Assembly: GCF_010092425.1 (NCBI RefSeq)
Contig: NZ_CP048030.1
Location: forward strand, 2,181,501 to 2,245,500
Direction: 5' to 3'
Length of the DNA stretch: 64,000 nt
Source of the DNA: Sinimarinibacterium sp. NLF-5-8
GTDB lineage: Bacteria > Pseudomonadota > Gammaproteobacteria > Nevskiales > Nevskiaceae
Shown here piece by piece: positions 56,728 through 64,000 of the stretch. The stretch's first letter is position 1. Every line of letters begins with the position of its first letter. A program made the position numbers and the translations under genes. The notes under the pieces were generated by a model, which did no database searches, was not told where the DNA came from, and saw only the letters and a program-made list of their open reading frames with translations.

Positions 56728-58020
56728 ATGAAAGTTTTAGTGATTGGCAACGGCGGCCGCGAGCACGCACTGGCGTGGAAGCTGGCGCAATCCGCGCGCG
56801 TGAGCGAGGTTTTGGTCGCACCCGGCAACGCCGGTACCGCGCGCGAAAAAGGCTGTCGCAACGTCGCCGTGGCGGTGGACGACATCCCCGGCCTGCTGGC
56901 ACTGGCGCAGCGCGAAAACATCGGCTTTACCGTGGTCGGCCCCGAAGCGCCGCTGGCGCTGGGCGTGGTCGATGCCTTTGAAGCCGCCGGCCTGCCGATT
57001 TTTGGGCCCAACCAAAAAGCCGCGCAACTGGAGTCGTCCAAAGCCTTTACCAAAGACTTTCTGGCGCGTCACAACATCCCCACCGCGCAATACCAGGTGT
57101 TTACCGAAATTGACCCGGCCTTGGCCTACCTGCGCGCGCGCGGCGCGCCGATCGTCATCAAGGCCGATGGTCTGGCGGCCGGCAAAGGCGTGGTCGTGGC
57201 CCCCACCGTGGCCGAGGCCGAACAAGCCGTGCGCGACATGCTCGGCGGCAGCCTGCTCGGCCAAGCCGGTGCGCGCGTGGTGATTGAGGACTTTTTAGAC
57301 GGGGAAGAAGCCAGCTTTATCGTCGTCGCCAGCGGCAAGAATGGCCGCATCGAATATGTGCCGATGGCGACCAGCCAGGACCACAAACGCATTGGCGACG
57401 GCGACAGCGGCCCCAACACCGGCGGCATGGGCGCCTACTCTCCAGCGCCGGTGGTCACGCCCGCGGTGTACGAACGCGCCTGCCGCGAGATCGTCGAGGC
57501 CACGCTGCACGGCATGGCTGCCGAAGGCGCACCGTTCACCGGCTTTTTATATGCCGGTTTGATGATCAACGCCGACGGCGCGCCGCGCACGCTGGAGTTC
57601 AACGTGCGCATGGGCGATCCCGAAACCCAGCCGATTTTGATGCGGCTGGACTCCGATCTGCTGGATATTCTGCAAGCCGCGGTTGAAGGCCGCCTGAGCC
57701 AAATCAGCGCACAGTGGTCGCCACAACCCGCGCTGGGCGTGGTCATGGCCGCCGAAAACTACCCCGGCACTCCGCGCAAGGGCGACGTGATTCACGGGCT
57801 GGACGCCGATTTGGGCGGCGCCAAAGTGTTCCACGCCGGCACGCGCGAACAGGACGGCCAGGTCGTCACCAGCGGTGGCCGCGTGCTCTGCGTCGTCGCG
57901 CGCGGAGACAGCGTCAGCCAAGCGCAAAAAGCCGCCTACGCCGCCGTGGACAAAATCCACTGGCAAGGCGAGCAGCACCGCACGGATATCGGCAGCCGCG
58001 CAATCGCGCGCGAGGCTTGA
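56728..58020 (+). CDS. purD: Phosphoribosylamine-glycine ligase
   Basis: A 430-residue ATP-grasp enzyme of purine synthesis. MKVLVIGNGGREHALAWKL begins the protein; PTAQYQVF, IVIKADGLAAGKGVVVA, and GDPETQPILMRLDSDL are typical. I use the ATG at 56728, which matches the usual length (E. coli 429); an ATG four codons upstream (56716) is also possible. It is divergent from the fusion gene. No purH is adjacent. Confidence 0.96.
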   Translation: MKVLVIGNGGREHALAWKLAQSARVSEVLVAPGNAGTAREKGCRNVAVAVDDIPGLLALAQRENIGFTVVGPEAPLALGVVDAFEAAGLPIFGPNQKAAQLESSKAFTKDFLARHNIPTAQYQVFTEIDPALAYLRARGAPIVIKADGLAAGKGVVVAPTVAEAEQAVRDMLGGSLLGQAGARVVIEDFLDGEEASFIVVASGKNGRIEYVPMATSQDHKRIGDGDSGPNTGGMGAYSPAPVVTPAVYERACREIVEATLHGMAAEGAPFTGFLYAGLMINADGAPRTLEFNVRMGDPETQPILMRLDSDLLDILQAAVEGRLSQISAQWSPQPALGVVMAAENYPGTPRKGDVIHGLDADLGGAKVFHAGTREQDGQVVTSGGRVLCVVARGDSVSQAQKAAYAAVDKIHWQGEQHRTDIGSRAIAREA

Positions 58021-58044
58021 GCGCAAAAGGTTGATCCACCCGCA

Positions 58045-58074
58045 CAAAAAAGCGCCCGAAAGGGCGCTTTTTTG
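58045..58074. terminator. Bidirectional terminator between purD and rho
   Basis: AAAAAAGCGCCC and GGGCGCTTTTTT form a perfect stem around a GAAA tetraloop (58058-58061). Both strands end in a T-run, so it can stop both purD and rho transcripts. Confidence 0.95.
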
Positions 58075-58091
58075 TCACGAATCATCGCCGA

Positions 58092-59663
58092 TCAATTCCG
58101 CTTCATCGAATCAAAGAACTGCGCGTTGGTCTTGGTCTGCTTCATGCGGTCGATCAGCAGCTCAACGGCGGCCAGTTCATCCATTTCATGCAGCAGCTTG
58201 CGCAGGATCCAAACCTTGTTGAGATCGGCCGGATCCATCATCAGCTCTTCCTTGCGGGTACCGGAACGGGTGATGTTGATCGCCGGGAACACGCGCTTTT
58301 CGGCAATGCGGCGTTCCAGGTGCAGTTCCATGTTGCCGGTGCCTTTGAACTCCTCGTAGATCACTTCGTCCATTTTGGAGCCGGTGTCGATCAGAGAGGT
58401 GGCGATGATGGTCAGGCTGCCGCCTTCTTCGATATTGCGCGCGGCGCCAAAAAAGCGCTTGGGCTTTTGCAGGGCGTTGGCGTCCACACCGCCGGTGAGC
58501 ACCTTGCCGGAGGACGGTGCCACGGTGTTGTAGGCGCGCGCGAGGCGGGTGATGGAGTCGAGCAGAATCACCACATCGCGCTTGTGTTCAACCAATCGCT
58601 TGGCCTTTTCGATGACCATTTCGGCGACCTGCACATGGCGCGCAGCGGGTTCGTCAAAGGTGGAGGCCACGACTTCGCCGCGCACGGTGCGCTGCATATC
58701 GGTGACTTCTTCAGGGCGTTCGTCGATCAGCAGCACGATCAGATACGCCTCGGGGTAGTTGGCGGCAATCGACTGCGCGACGTTTTGCATCAAGATCGTT
58801 TTACCGGCCTTGGGCGGGCTGACGATCAGGCCGCGCTGGCCTTTGCCGAACGGGGCGACGATATCGATGATGCGCGCGGTGATGTCTTCGGTGCTGCCGT
58901 TGCCGCGCTCCATCTTGTACTGCTTGTCGGCAAACAGCGGCGTGAGGTTTTCAAAGTTGACCTTCTTTTTGCTGACCTCGGGCGGCTCGTAGTTGATGGT
59001 GTCCACCTTGAGCAGCGCGAAGTAACGCTCGTTGTCCTTGGGCGAGCGCACACGCCCCGCGACGGTATCGCCGGTGCGCAGCGCAAAGCGGCGGATTTGG
59101 CTGGGAGAAATGTAAACATCGTCCGGGCCGGCAAGGTAGGAGCTGTCGGCACCGCGCAAAAAGCCGTAGCCGCCGTCCGGCATGATTTCGAGCACGCCTT
59201 CGGTGTAGATGTGGTCGCCGCGCTTGGCGGCGGCGCGCAGCAGCGAGACGATGATGTCGTGCTTTTTGGCGCGCGCGACGTTCTCCAATCCCTGTTCTTC
59301 GGCCATCCGCAGCAGCTCGGAGGCGGTTTTGCGCTTGAAATCCGGCACGCGAATGATCTGCGGCGGCTCGGTCGGCACCTGCACCTGGACTTGCGCGCGC
59401 GCGCGCCGGGGTTTGGCCGGTGCTTCGCCTTCGGCCGATTCGGCATCGGCGGGGCTGCCGCTGTCGATATCGCCACCGCCGACGACGATCGTGATCGGCT
59501 CCAGTCCTTCGGCCAATGCTTGCGCTTCTGCTTCGGCCAGCGCCATTTCTTCTTCCAGCTCAGCGTCGTCAGGAAACCCACCCATCGGGCCATTCGGGTT
59601 GGGATTACCAGAGTTGTTGTTACGCTTTGCAGGGTGAAAGCGGCGGCGGTGTTTAGTGGCCAT
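58092..59663 (-). CDS. rho: Transcription termination factor Rho with N-terminal extension
   Basis: A 523-residue Rho, about 100 residues longer than E. coli Rho (419). The usual N-terminus begins at about residue 110 ([23 protein letters not shown]), followed by the RNA-binding domain ([21 protein letters not shown]), Walker A (PPKAGKT), Walker B region and the Q- and R-loops. The extra N-terminal part starts basic, has an Asn/Pro/Gly-rich piece ([15 protein letters not shown]), then an acidic Ala/Glu helix and a basic patch. A TTG two codons earlier is an alternative start. It follows trxA by 12 bases. Confidence 0.97.
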   Translation of the reverse strand: MATKHRRRFHPAKRNNNSGNPNPNGPMGGFPDDAELEEEMALAEAEAQALAEGLEPITIVVGGGDIDSGSPADAESAEGEAPAKPRRARAQVQVQVPTEPPQIIRVPDFKRKTASELLRMAEEQGLENVARAKKHDIIVSLLRAAAKRGDHIYTEGVLEIMPDGGYGFLRGADSSYLAGPDDVYISPSQIRRFALRTGDTVAGRVRSPKDNERYFALLKVDTINYEPPEVSKKKVNFENLTPLFADKQYKMERGNGSTEDITARIIDIVAPFGKGQRGLIVSPPKAGKTILMQNVAQSIAANYPEAYLIVLLIDERPEEVTDMQRTVRGEVVASTFDEPAARHVQVAEMVIEKAKRLVEHKRDVVILLDSITRLARAYNTVAPSSGKVLTGGVDANALQKPKRFFGAARNIEEGGSLTIIATSLIDTGSKMDEVIYEEFKGTGNMELHLERRIAEKRVFPAINITRSGTRKEELMMDPADLNKVWILRKLLHEMDELAAVELLIDRMKQTKTNAQFFDSMKRN

Positions 59664-59675
59664 GGGCAATTATTT

Positions 59676-60017
59676 TCAAGCAACAGTGAGATGAGGAGTC
59701 ACAAATGCAGCGAGCTGCGCCTTGGCAACTGCGCCCACTTGTGTGGCGACGGCTTCGCCATTTTTGAACAGGATCAGCGTGGGAATCCCGCGAATCCCCA
59801 GCGCCGCAGGCGTGGCCGGGTTTTCATCAACATTGAGTTTGACGACTTTGAGCGTTGCTGCATTTTCAGCGGCAACCTGCTCCAGCACCGGCGCAATCAT
59901 CCGGCACGGCCCACACCATTCGGCCCAGAAATCGACCAGCACGGGTTGACTGTTGCTGGCCTGTTTGACGTCCTGCTCGAAGCTGGCATCGGTAACCGCA
60001 CAGATGTGTTCACTCAT
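59676..60017 (-). CDS. trxA: Thioredoxin 1
   Basis: A 113-residue thioredoxin with the active site WCGPC in [14 protein letters not shown] and the cis-Pro loop [15 protein letters not shown]. The ATG at 60017 has GAGG upstream. The frame extends further upstream without homology. In E. coli rhlB, trxA and rho share the same order, with rhlB divergent from trxA. Confidence 0.97.
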   Translation of the reverse strand: MSEHICAVTDASFEQDVKQASNSQPVLVDFWAEWCGPCRMIAPVLEQVAAENAATLKVVKLNVDENPATPAALGIRGIPTLILFKNGEAVATQVGAVAKAQLAAFVTPHLTVA

Positions 60018-60331
60018 GGCATAACCTCGGGATAAAAAACGTTGAAAGTGGAATAAAACAACAAGCAAGCTGGCAAAAGCTGGTCTCAAGGAATCAAGCA
60101 ATGGATGGCAAAATGACCGCCACAAAAGAGTTGGAAGAGCGCCCCGATCCATGCCGCCGAATAGATCATGTGCACCGGTCATTTGCGCAAAGCCAACGCC
60201 GTGACGTTATGATTTTTGGATCGGGGAGTTACAGCGAGAGCCAATAGCGCCGCGATAAACTAAACGCGCTATGCGTGCCGCAGGGTGCGTATTTGAGCCG
60301 ATCCGCCGTTTCCTTGCAAGAGTATTGACAC
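60018..60331. other. Intergenic region between divergent trxA and rhlB
   Basis: About 314 bases without a gene. It must hold promoters for trxA-rho (minus) and rhlB (plus). I see no convincing -35/-10 pair, hairpin or operator; open frames crossing it are uninterrupted extensions of the neighbouring genes without homology. Confidence 0.6.
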
Positions 60332-61615
60332 TTGAGCGCCATAAAAACCACACCCACGCCCAATCATTTATCCGATATCCGGTTTGCCGATCTGGGTCTG
60401 CACCCGACTTTGCTCAGTGGCTTGCAGCGGCTCGGCTTCAGTCATTGCACACCGATCCAGGCAGCGGCGCTGCCGCATGCGCTCAAAGGACAGGATCTTG
60501 CCGGACAAGCACAAACCGGCACCGGCAAAACCGCCGCTTTTTTGCTTGCCACCCTGCAGCATTTGCTCAGCCAGCCGCGCGCCGAAAACGATGACGGCCT
60601 CCAGCCGCGCGCCTTCATCCTGGCGCCGACGCGTGAGCTGGCCGTGCAAATCTTCAAGGATGCGCAAGGATTGGCCATCGACACCGGCCTGCGCATGACC
60701 GTGTGCTACGGCGGCGCCGGCTATGAATCGCAGCGCGCCAGCATCGAAGCCGGCATCGACCTGCTGATCGGCACCCCTGGCCGGCTGATCGATTACTACA
60801 AACAGCACGCCTACTCACTCAAGCAAATCGAGGTGCTGGTGCTCGATGAAGCCGATCGCATGTTTGACCTGGGCTTCATTGCCGACATCCGCTACCTGCT
60901 GCGCAAAATGCCACCGCCCGCGCAGCGCAAAAACTACCTGTTCTCGGCCACCCTTTCGCACCGCGTACTGGAGCTGGCGTATGAGCACATGAACAATCCG
61001 CAAAAAATTGCGATCGAGCCCGACCAGGTCACCGCCGATCGCGTCAATCAGGCCATGATCCACGTCGCCAACGACGAAAAGCTGCCGCTGCTGGTCGGCA
61101 TCCTGCGACAGCAGCACGCCAAGCGCAGCATGGTGTTCATCAACACCAAGCGCGAAGCCGAAAACGTTGAACGCGGCCTGCAAGCCAACGGCTTTGAAGC
61201 GCATGTGCTCTCGGGCGATGTATCGCAAGGCAAGCGCCTGCGCCTGCTCGAAGATTTCAAAGCCGGAAAACTCCCTGTGCTGGTCGCCACCGACGTCGCC
61301 GCGCGCGGCCTGCACATTCCCGGCGTCGATCTGGTGATCAACTACGACCTGCCGCAAGATCCTGAGGATTATGTTCACCGGATTGGCCGCACCGCGCGCG
61401 CCGGTGCCACGGGTGATGCCATCTCGCTGTGCTGCGAAACCTGGGTCTATTCGCTGCCCGCGATTGAAAAATATATTGGCATGAGTATCCCTGCGCTCGA
61501 AGGCGGCTACGACCTCATTGCCAGCGACTACATCACCCCCCCGCGCGCGCCGCGCAAGCACAGCGGCACCGCAAGGCGCGGCAGTGGGCGCCCGCGCACA
61601 CGCCGCAACACCTGA
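60332..61615 (+). CDS. rhlB: DEAD-box RNA helicase RhlB
   Basis: A 427-residue DEAD-box helicase. Motifs in order: Q motif region CTPIQAAALPHAL, motif I AQTGTGKT, Ia PTRELAVQI, II DEAD (VLVLDEADRMFDLGF), III SAT, V ATDVAARGLHIPG and VI HRIGRTARAG. The start is a TTG at 60332, directly after an in-frame stop, with AAGAG nine bases upstream. Its C-terminal tail is short and basic (RKHSGTARRGSGRPRTRR), shorter than the long tails of Xanthomonas RhlB. RhlB is an RNA degradosome helicase in E. coli. Confidence 0.93.
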   Translation: MSAIKTTPTPNHLSDIRFADLGLHPTLLSGLQRLGFSHCTPIQAAALPHALKGQDLAGQAQTGTGKTAAFLLATLQHLLSQPRAENDDGLQPRAFILAPTRELAVQIFKDAQGLAIDTGLRMTVCYGGAGYESQRASIEAGIDLLIGTPGRLIDYYKQHAYSLKQIEVLVLDEADRMFDLGFIADIRYLLRKMPPPAQRKNYLFSATLSHRVLELAYEHMNNPQKIAIEPDQVTADRVNQAMIHVANDEKLPLLVGILRQQHAKRSMVFINTKREAENVERGLQANGFEAHVLSGDVSQGKRLRLLEDFKAGKLPVLVATDVAARGLHIPGVDLVINYDLPQDPEDYVHRIGRTARAGATGDAISLCCETWVYSLPAIEKYIGMSIPALEGGYDLIASDYITPPRAPRKHSGTARRGSGRPRTRRNT

Positions 61616-61741
61616 CGCTTGCTGCACCCGCCTTGATCGACCCCAGCGCAGGCGCAGCGCAGCCCATCGCCGACTTTGTTACGCCGGGCGACCCTCGGCG
61701 CTGGCTTAAACTATCCCCACGCTTTTTTGCCTCTGCACACC

Positions 61742-62614
61742 ATGCGCCAAGGATTGCTGGCCGCCACACTGGCGTATCTGATCTGGGGATTGTTTCCGAT
61801 TTACTGGAAGCAGTTACAGGCGGTTCCCGCTGCCCAGATCATGGCGCACCGCATCGTCTGGTGCCTGGCGCTGGTTGCGCTGTGGCTATGGCTGCGCGAA
61901 GGGTTTGGCTGGATGCGGCGGCTGTCGCTGCATCTGTTGCTGATGCTCAGCGCCAGCGCGCTGATGATCGGCCTCAACTGGTGGCTGTACATCTGGGCCG
62001 TGAACAGCGGGCACATCGTTGAAACCAGCCTCGGATACTTCATCAATCCCTTGGTCAGCGTGCTGTTTGCGGTGGCACTGCTCGGCGAGCGGCTGAATCG
62101 CGCACAGTGGGCGGCAGTGGCGGTGGCGGCGCTGGGGGTTTTGTGGCTGACACTGCACGCCGGACGGGTGCCGTGGATTGCGCTGCTGCTGGCCGTCTCA
62201 TTTGCCAGTTATGGCCTGCTGCGCAAACTCGCAGAAGTCCCGGCCGTGCAGGGTCTTGCGATAGAAAGCGGGGTGTTGTTCATCCCGGCACTGGTTTTTT
62301 TGCTGTGGGAAAACCATCGGGGCAACGCAGCGTTCGGCCACCTTGACGTGCAAACCGATGTGCTGCTGATCCTGGGCGGACTGGTAACGGCAGTGCCCCT
62401 GGTGTTGTTTGCCATTGGCGCACGGCGGATTCGGCTGTCGCTGATCGGAATCCTTCAGTATCTGGCGCCAACCCTGCAACTGCTTTGCGGAGTACTGTTA
62501 TTCAACGAGCCTTTCACCGGCATACAGGCACTGGGGTTCGGCTGCATCTGGCTAGCATTGCTGCTGTATGCGCTGGATAGCGTGTGGCGCAACCATCGCC
62601 AGCGTTCGTCATAA
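61742..62614 (+). CDS. rarD: RarD-type EamA transporter
   Basis: A 290-residue membrane protein with about ten hydrophobic segments in the drug/metabolite transporter superfamily. The N-terminal GLLAATLAYLIWGLFPIYWK and NWWLYIWAVNSGHIVETSLG match RarD, annotated as a chloramphenicol-sensitive/permease family; the substrate is not known. ATG at 61742 fits the family N-terminus. It is followed after seven bases by the acyltransferase gene. Confidence 0.92.
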   Translation: MRQGLLAATLAYLIWGLFPIYWKQLQAVPAAQIMAHRIVWCLALVALWLWLREGFGWMRRLSLHLLLMLSASALMIGLNWWLYIWAVNSGHIVETSLGYFINPLVSVLFAVALLGERLNRAQWAAVAVAALGVLWLTLHAGRVPWIALLLAVSFASYGLLRKLAEVPAVQGLAIESGVLFIPALVFLLWENHRGNAAFGHLDVQTDVLLILGGLVTAVPLVLFAIGARRIRLSLIGILQYLAPTLQLLCGVLLFNEPFTGIQALGFGCIWLALLLYALDSVWRNHRQRSS

Positions 62615-62621
62615 GTACAAT

Positions 62622-63542
62622 ATGCCGATGGCCGCTCCCACTTTTAACGCTTCGCTGCTGCATCCCCGACACTGGCTGACCTGGCTGGGCATTGGCCTGA
62701 TCGGGTTGATCAGCTGGCTGCCGTTTCAGGTGCAGGCACGACTCGGCAGCGGCCTGGGCCGACTCGCCGGACGCATCCTCAAAAAGCGCCGGGCGGTGGT
62801 GCGCAAGAATCTGCAGATCGCCTTTCCGGATTTGCATGGCGCGGCTCTGGAGCGCCAAGTCGGCGCACATTTTGCCGAGATCGGGCGCGGTGTCTTTGAA
62901 ACCGCCAGTGCCTGGTTTGCTCCGGATTGGCGTCTGCGCGCGCACGGCCATGTGGAAGGTCTTGAACATTTGCACGCAGCCATGGCCGACGGCTCCGGCG
63001 TGCTGCTGCTGACCGCCCACTTCACCACCCTGGAAATCGGCGCGCGTTTTTTGTGTCTGGCCGGCGTGCCGTTCCATGCGATGTATCGACCCTACAACAA
63101 CGCGGTGATGGACTTCTGGATGCACCGCTGGCGCGAAGGCCGCTCCGGCCTGCCGGCACTGCCCCGTGAAGATCTGCGCGCGCTGGTGCGCGCGCTGCGC
63201 AACGGTCGTGCCATCTGGTACGCGCCGGATCAGGCACTGGATCGGCGGCTGTCGGTCTATGCGCCGTTTTTTGGGGTGCCGGTGTCCACGATCACGGCAA
63301 CGGCACGACTGGCACAGATGGGACGTGCCAAGGTCGTGCCGTATTTTCCCTGTCGCGAGAACGGCCACTACACCGTGCGCTTTTTCCCGGCGCTGGAAGA
63401 TTTTCCAGGCAACGATCCGCTGACGGATGCGACTCGAATCAATCGCATCATCGAAGACGGCATCGCCCTTGCCCCCTCGCAATATTTCTGGGTGCACAAG
63501 CGTTTCAAGAACACCCCGCCCGGCCATCCGCCGATTTATTGA
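62622..63542 (+). CDS. LpxL/LpxM-family lipid A acyltransferase
   Basis: A 306-residue membrane-bound acyltransferase. One N-terminal hydrophobic segment (LTWLGIGLIGLISWLPF), the conserved RRAVVRKNLQIAFPDL block, the active-site HX4E motif HFTTLE, and AIWYAPDQ and YFWVHKRFK at the C-terminal side are all typical of HtrB/LpxL. It adds a secondary acyl chain to lipid A. I cannot separate LpxL from LpxM or a relative. ATG at 62622 chosen; 62628 also possible. Confidence 0.92.
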   Translation: MPMAAPTFNASLLHPRHWLTWLGIGLIGLISWLPFQVQARLGSGLGRLAGRILKKRRAVVRKNLQIAFPDLHGAALERQVGAHFAEIGRGVFETASAWFAPDWRLRAHGHVEGLEHLHAAMADGSGVLLLTAHFTTLEIGARFLCLAGVPFHAMYRPYNNAVMDFWMHRWREGRSGLPALPREDLRALVRALRNGRAIWYAPDQALDRRLSVYAPFFGVPVSTITATARLAQMGRAKVVPYFPCRENGHYTVRFFPALEDFPGNDPLTDATRINRIIEDGIALAPSQYFWVHKRFKNTPPGHPPIY

Positions 63543-63599
63543 ACCGATTGGCTTTTTGCAATCCGCAGCGCCCCGACCCCAAACCGGGCATGGGGAGGC

Positions 63600-63608
63600 T
63601 GGTATAGT
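63600..63608 (+). promoter_or_regulatory. Extended -10 promoter before the TPR gene
   Basis: TGG followed by TATAGT (63603-63608) gives an extended -10 element about 35 bases before the ATG at 63643. No good -35 is visible. Confidence 0.4.
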
Positions 63609-63642
63609 TCCACCTTCACCATTGTTTTCTGGATCACTTTGC

Positions 63643-64000
63643 ATGTTTGCGCTCCGCCACATTGCCGCTTTTGCCGCTGCCTTTGCTCTGGTTCCTGCCG
63701 CTGCACTGGCCAACGTTTCTTCTGACGCCCAGGGGTTGATCAATCAAGGTCAGGCTGCACAGGCACTGCAACAACTCGACAGCCATCTGGCCAAAAACCC
63801 GCAGGATGCCGAAGCCCGTTTCACGCGCGGTCTGGCGCTGGTGCAATTGAATCGTTCCGCCGATGCTATCCGAGCCTTTGCCGATCTCACCCGCGACTAC
63901 CCGCAACTGCCCGAGCCTTATAACAATCTGGCCGTGCTCTATGCAGCACAGGGCGACTACGAAAAAGCGCGCGAGGCGCTGCAGGCGGCGCTGGCAACCA
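63643..64000 (+). CDS. Exported TPR-repeat protein (3' end cut by window)
   Basis: The first 119 residues of a protein with a signal peptide (AFAAAFALVPAAALA, cut at about residue 23) followed by helical TPR motifs: AQALQQLDSHLAKNPQDAEA, LNRSADAIRAFADL, and PEPYNNLAVLYAAQGDYEKA. The N-terminal organisation suggests a periplasmic TPR protein, but the rest of the gene lies outside the window, so no function can be given. It is on the same strand as the acyltransferase gene, with a gap of 100 bases. Confidence 0.8.
   Translation, partial: MFALRHIAAFAAAFALVPAAALANVSSDAQGLINQGQAAQALQQLDSHLAKNPQDAEARFTRGLALVQLNRSADAIRAFADLTRDYPQLPEPYNNLAVLYAAQGDYEKAREALQAALAT

Noticed and set aside
58188-60035. 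Plus-strand open frame of 615 codons
   Set aside because: Antisense to rho and trxA.

Overview
This window looks like a chromosomal segment of a high-GC gammaproteobacterium. The supporting layouts are familiar from that class: gatCAB divergent from mreBCD, the run mrdA-mrdB-mltB-rlpA-dacC-lipB, rhlB divergent from trxA-rho, a six-gene mla operon, and hslVU with a sigma-32-like promoter. The long N-terminal extension of Rho and the shape of RhlB point towards the Xanthomonadales/Nevskiales side, but that placement is inference. There are no rRNA or tRNA genes, insertion sequences, phage genes or CRISPR arrays that I can see. The hexamer GCGCGC is strikingly common across the whole window.

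Layout. 1-9302: a DUF885 lipoprotein peptidase (cut by the window edge), then a tightly coupled set consisting of a class II histone-deacetylase-like protein, a Pat-type protein acetyltransferase and a tandem GGDEF protein whose 5' end is broken, followed by PmbA. 9429-11957: an LLM flavin oxidoreductase, a DUF1840 protein and PurU. 12019-17093 (minus strand): the operon gatC-gatA-gatB-hslO followed by two SET-domain proteins. 17334-26940 (plus): cell-shape and wall genes mreB, mreC, mreD, mrdA, mrdB, mltB, rlpA and dacC, then lipB. 27010-30827 (plus): mlaFEDCBA lipid transport. 30861-34299 (minus): hslV-hslU-alkene reductase-DUF971. 34498-38891 (minus): tkt-gapA-pgk, separated by hairpins.

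38967-56595 is the accessory part, a polysaccharide locus of about 17.6 kb. It joins a gfc/yjb-type secretion module (gfcA-like, gfcC, gfcD, gfcB), a lipid-carrier sugar-phosphate transferase with two glycosyltransferases on the plus strand, and a minus-strand operon kpsMTED-type with a sulfotransferase, a two-domain glycosyltransferase and a 946-residue sulfotransferase-glycosyltransferase fusion. Together they suggest a sulfated exopolysaccharide or capsule made and exported by a mixed set of parts; no kpsC or kpsS is present here.

56728-64000: purD and rho meet at a shared terminator; trxA lies upstream of rho and diverges from rhlB; then rarD, an LpxL-type lipid A acyltransferase and the start of an exported TPR protein cut by the window edge. 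The most interesting points are the acetylation writer/eraser pair, the paired SET proteins in the gatCAB-hslO operon, and the mixed sulfated-polysaccharide locus with its multidomain fusion.
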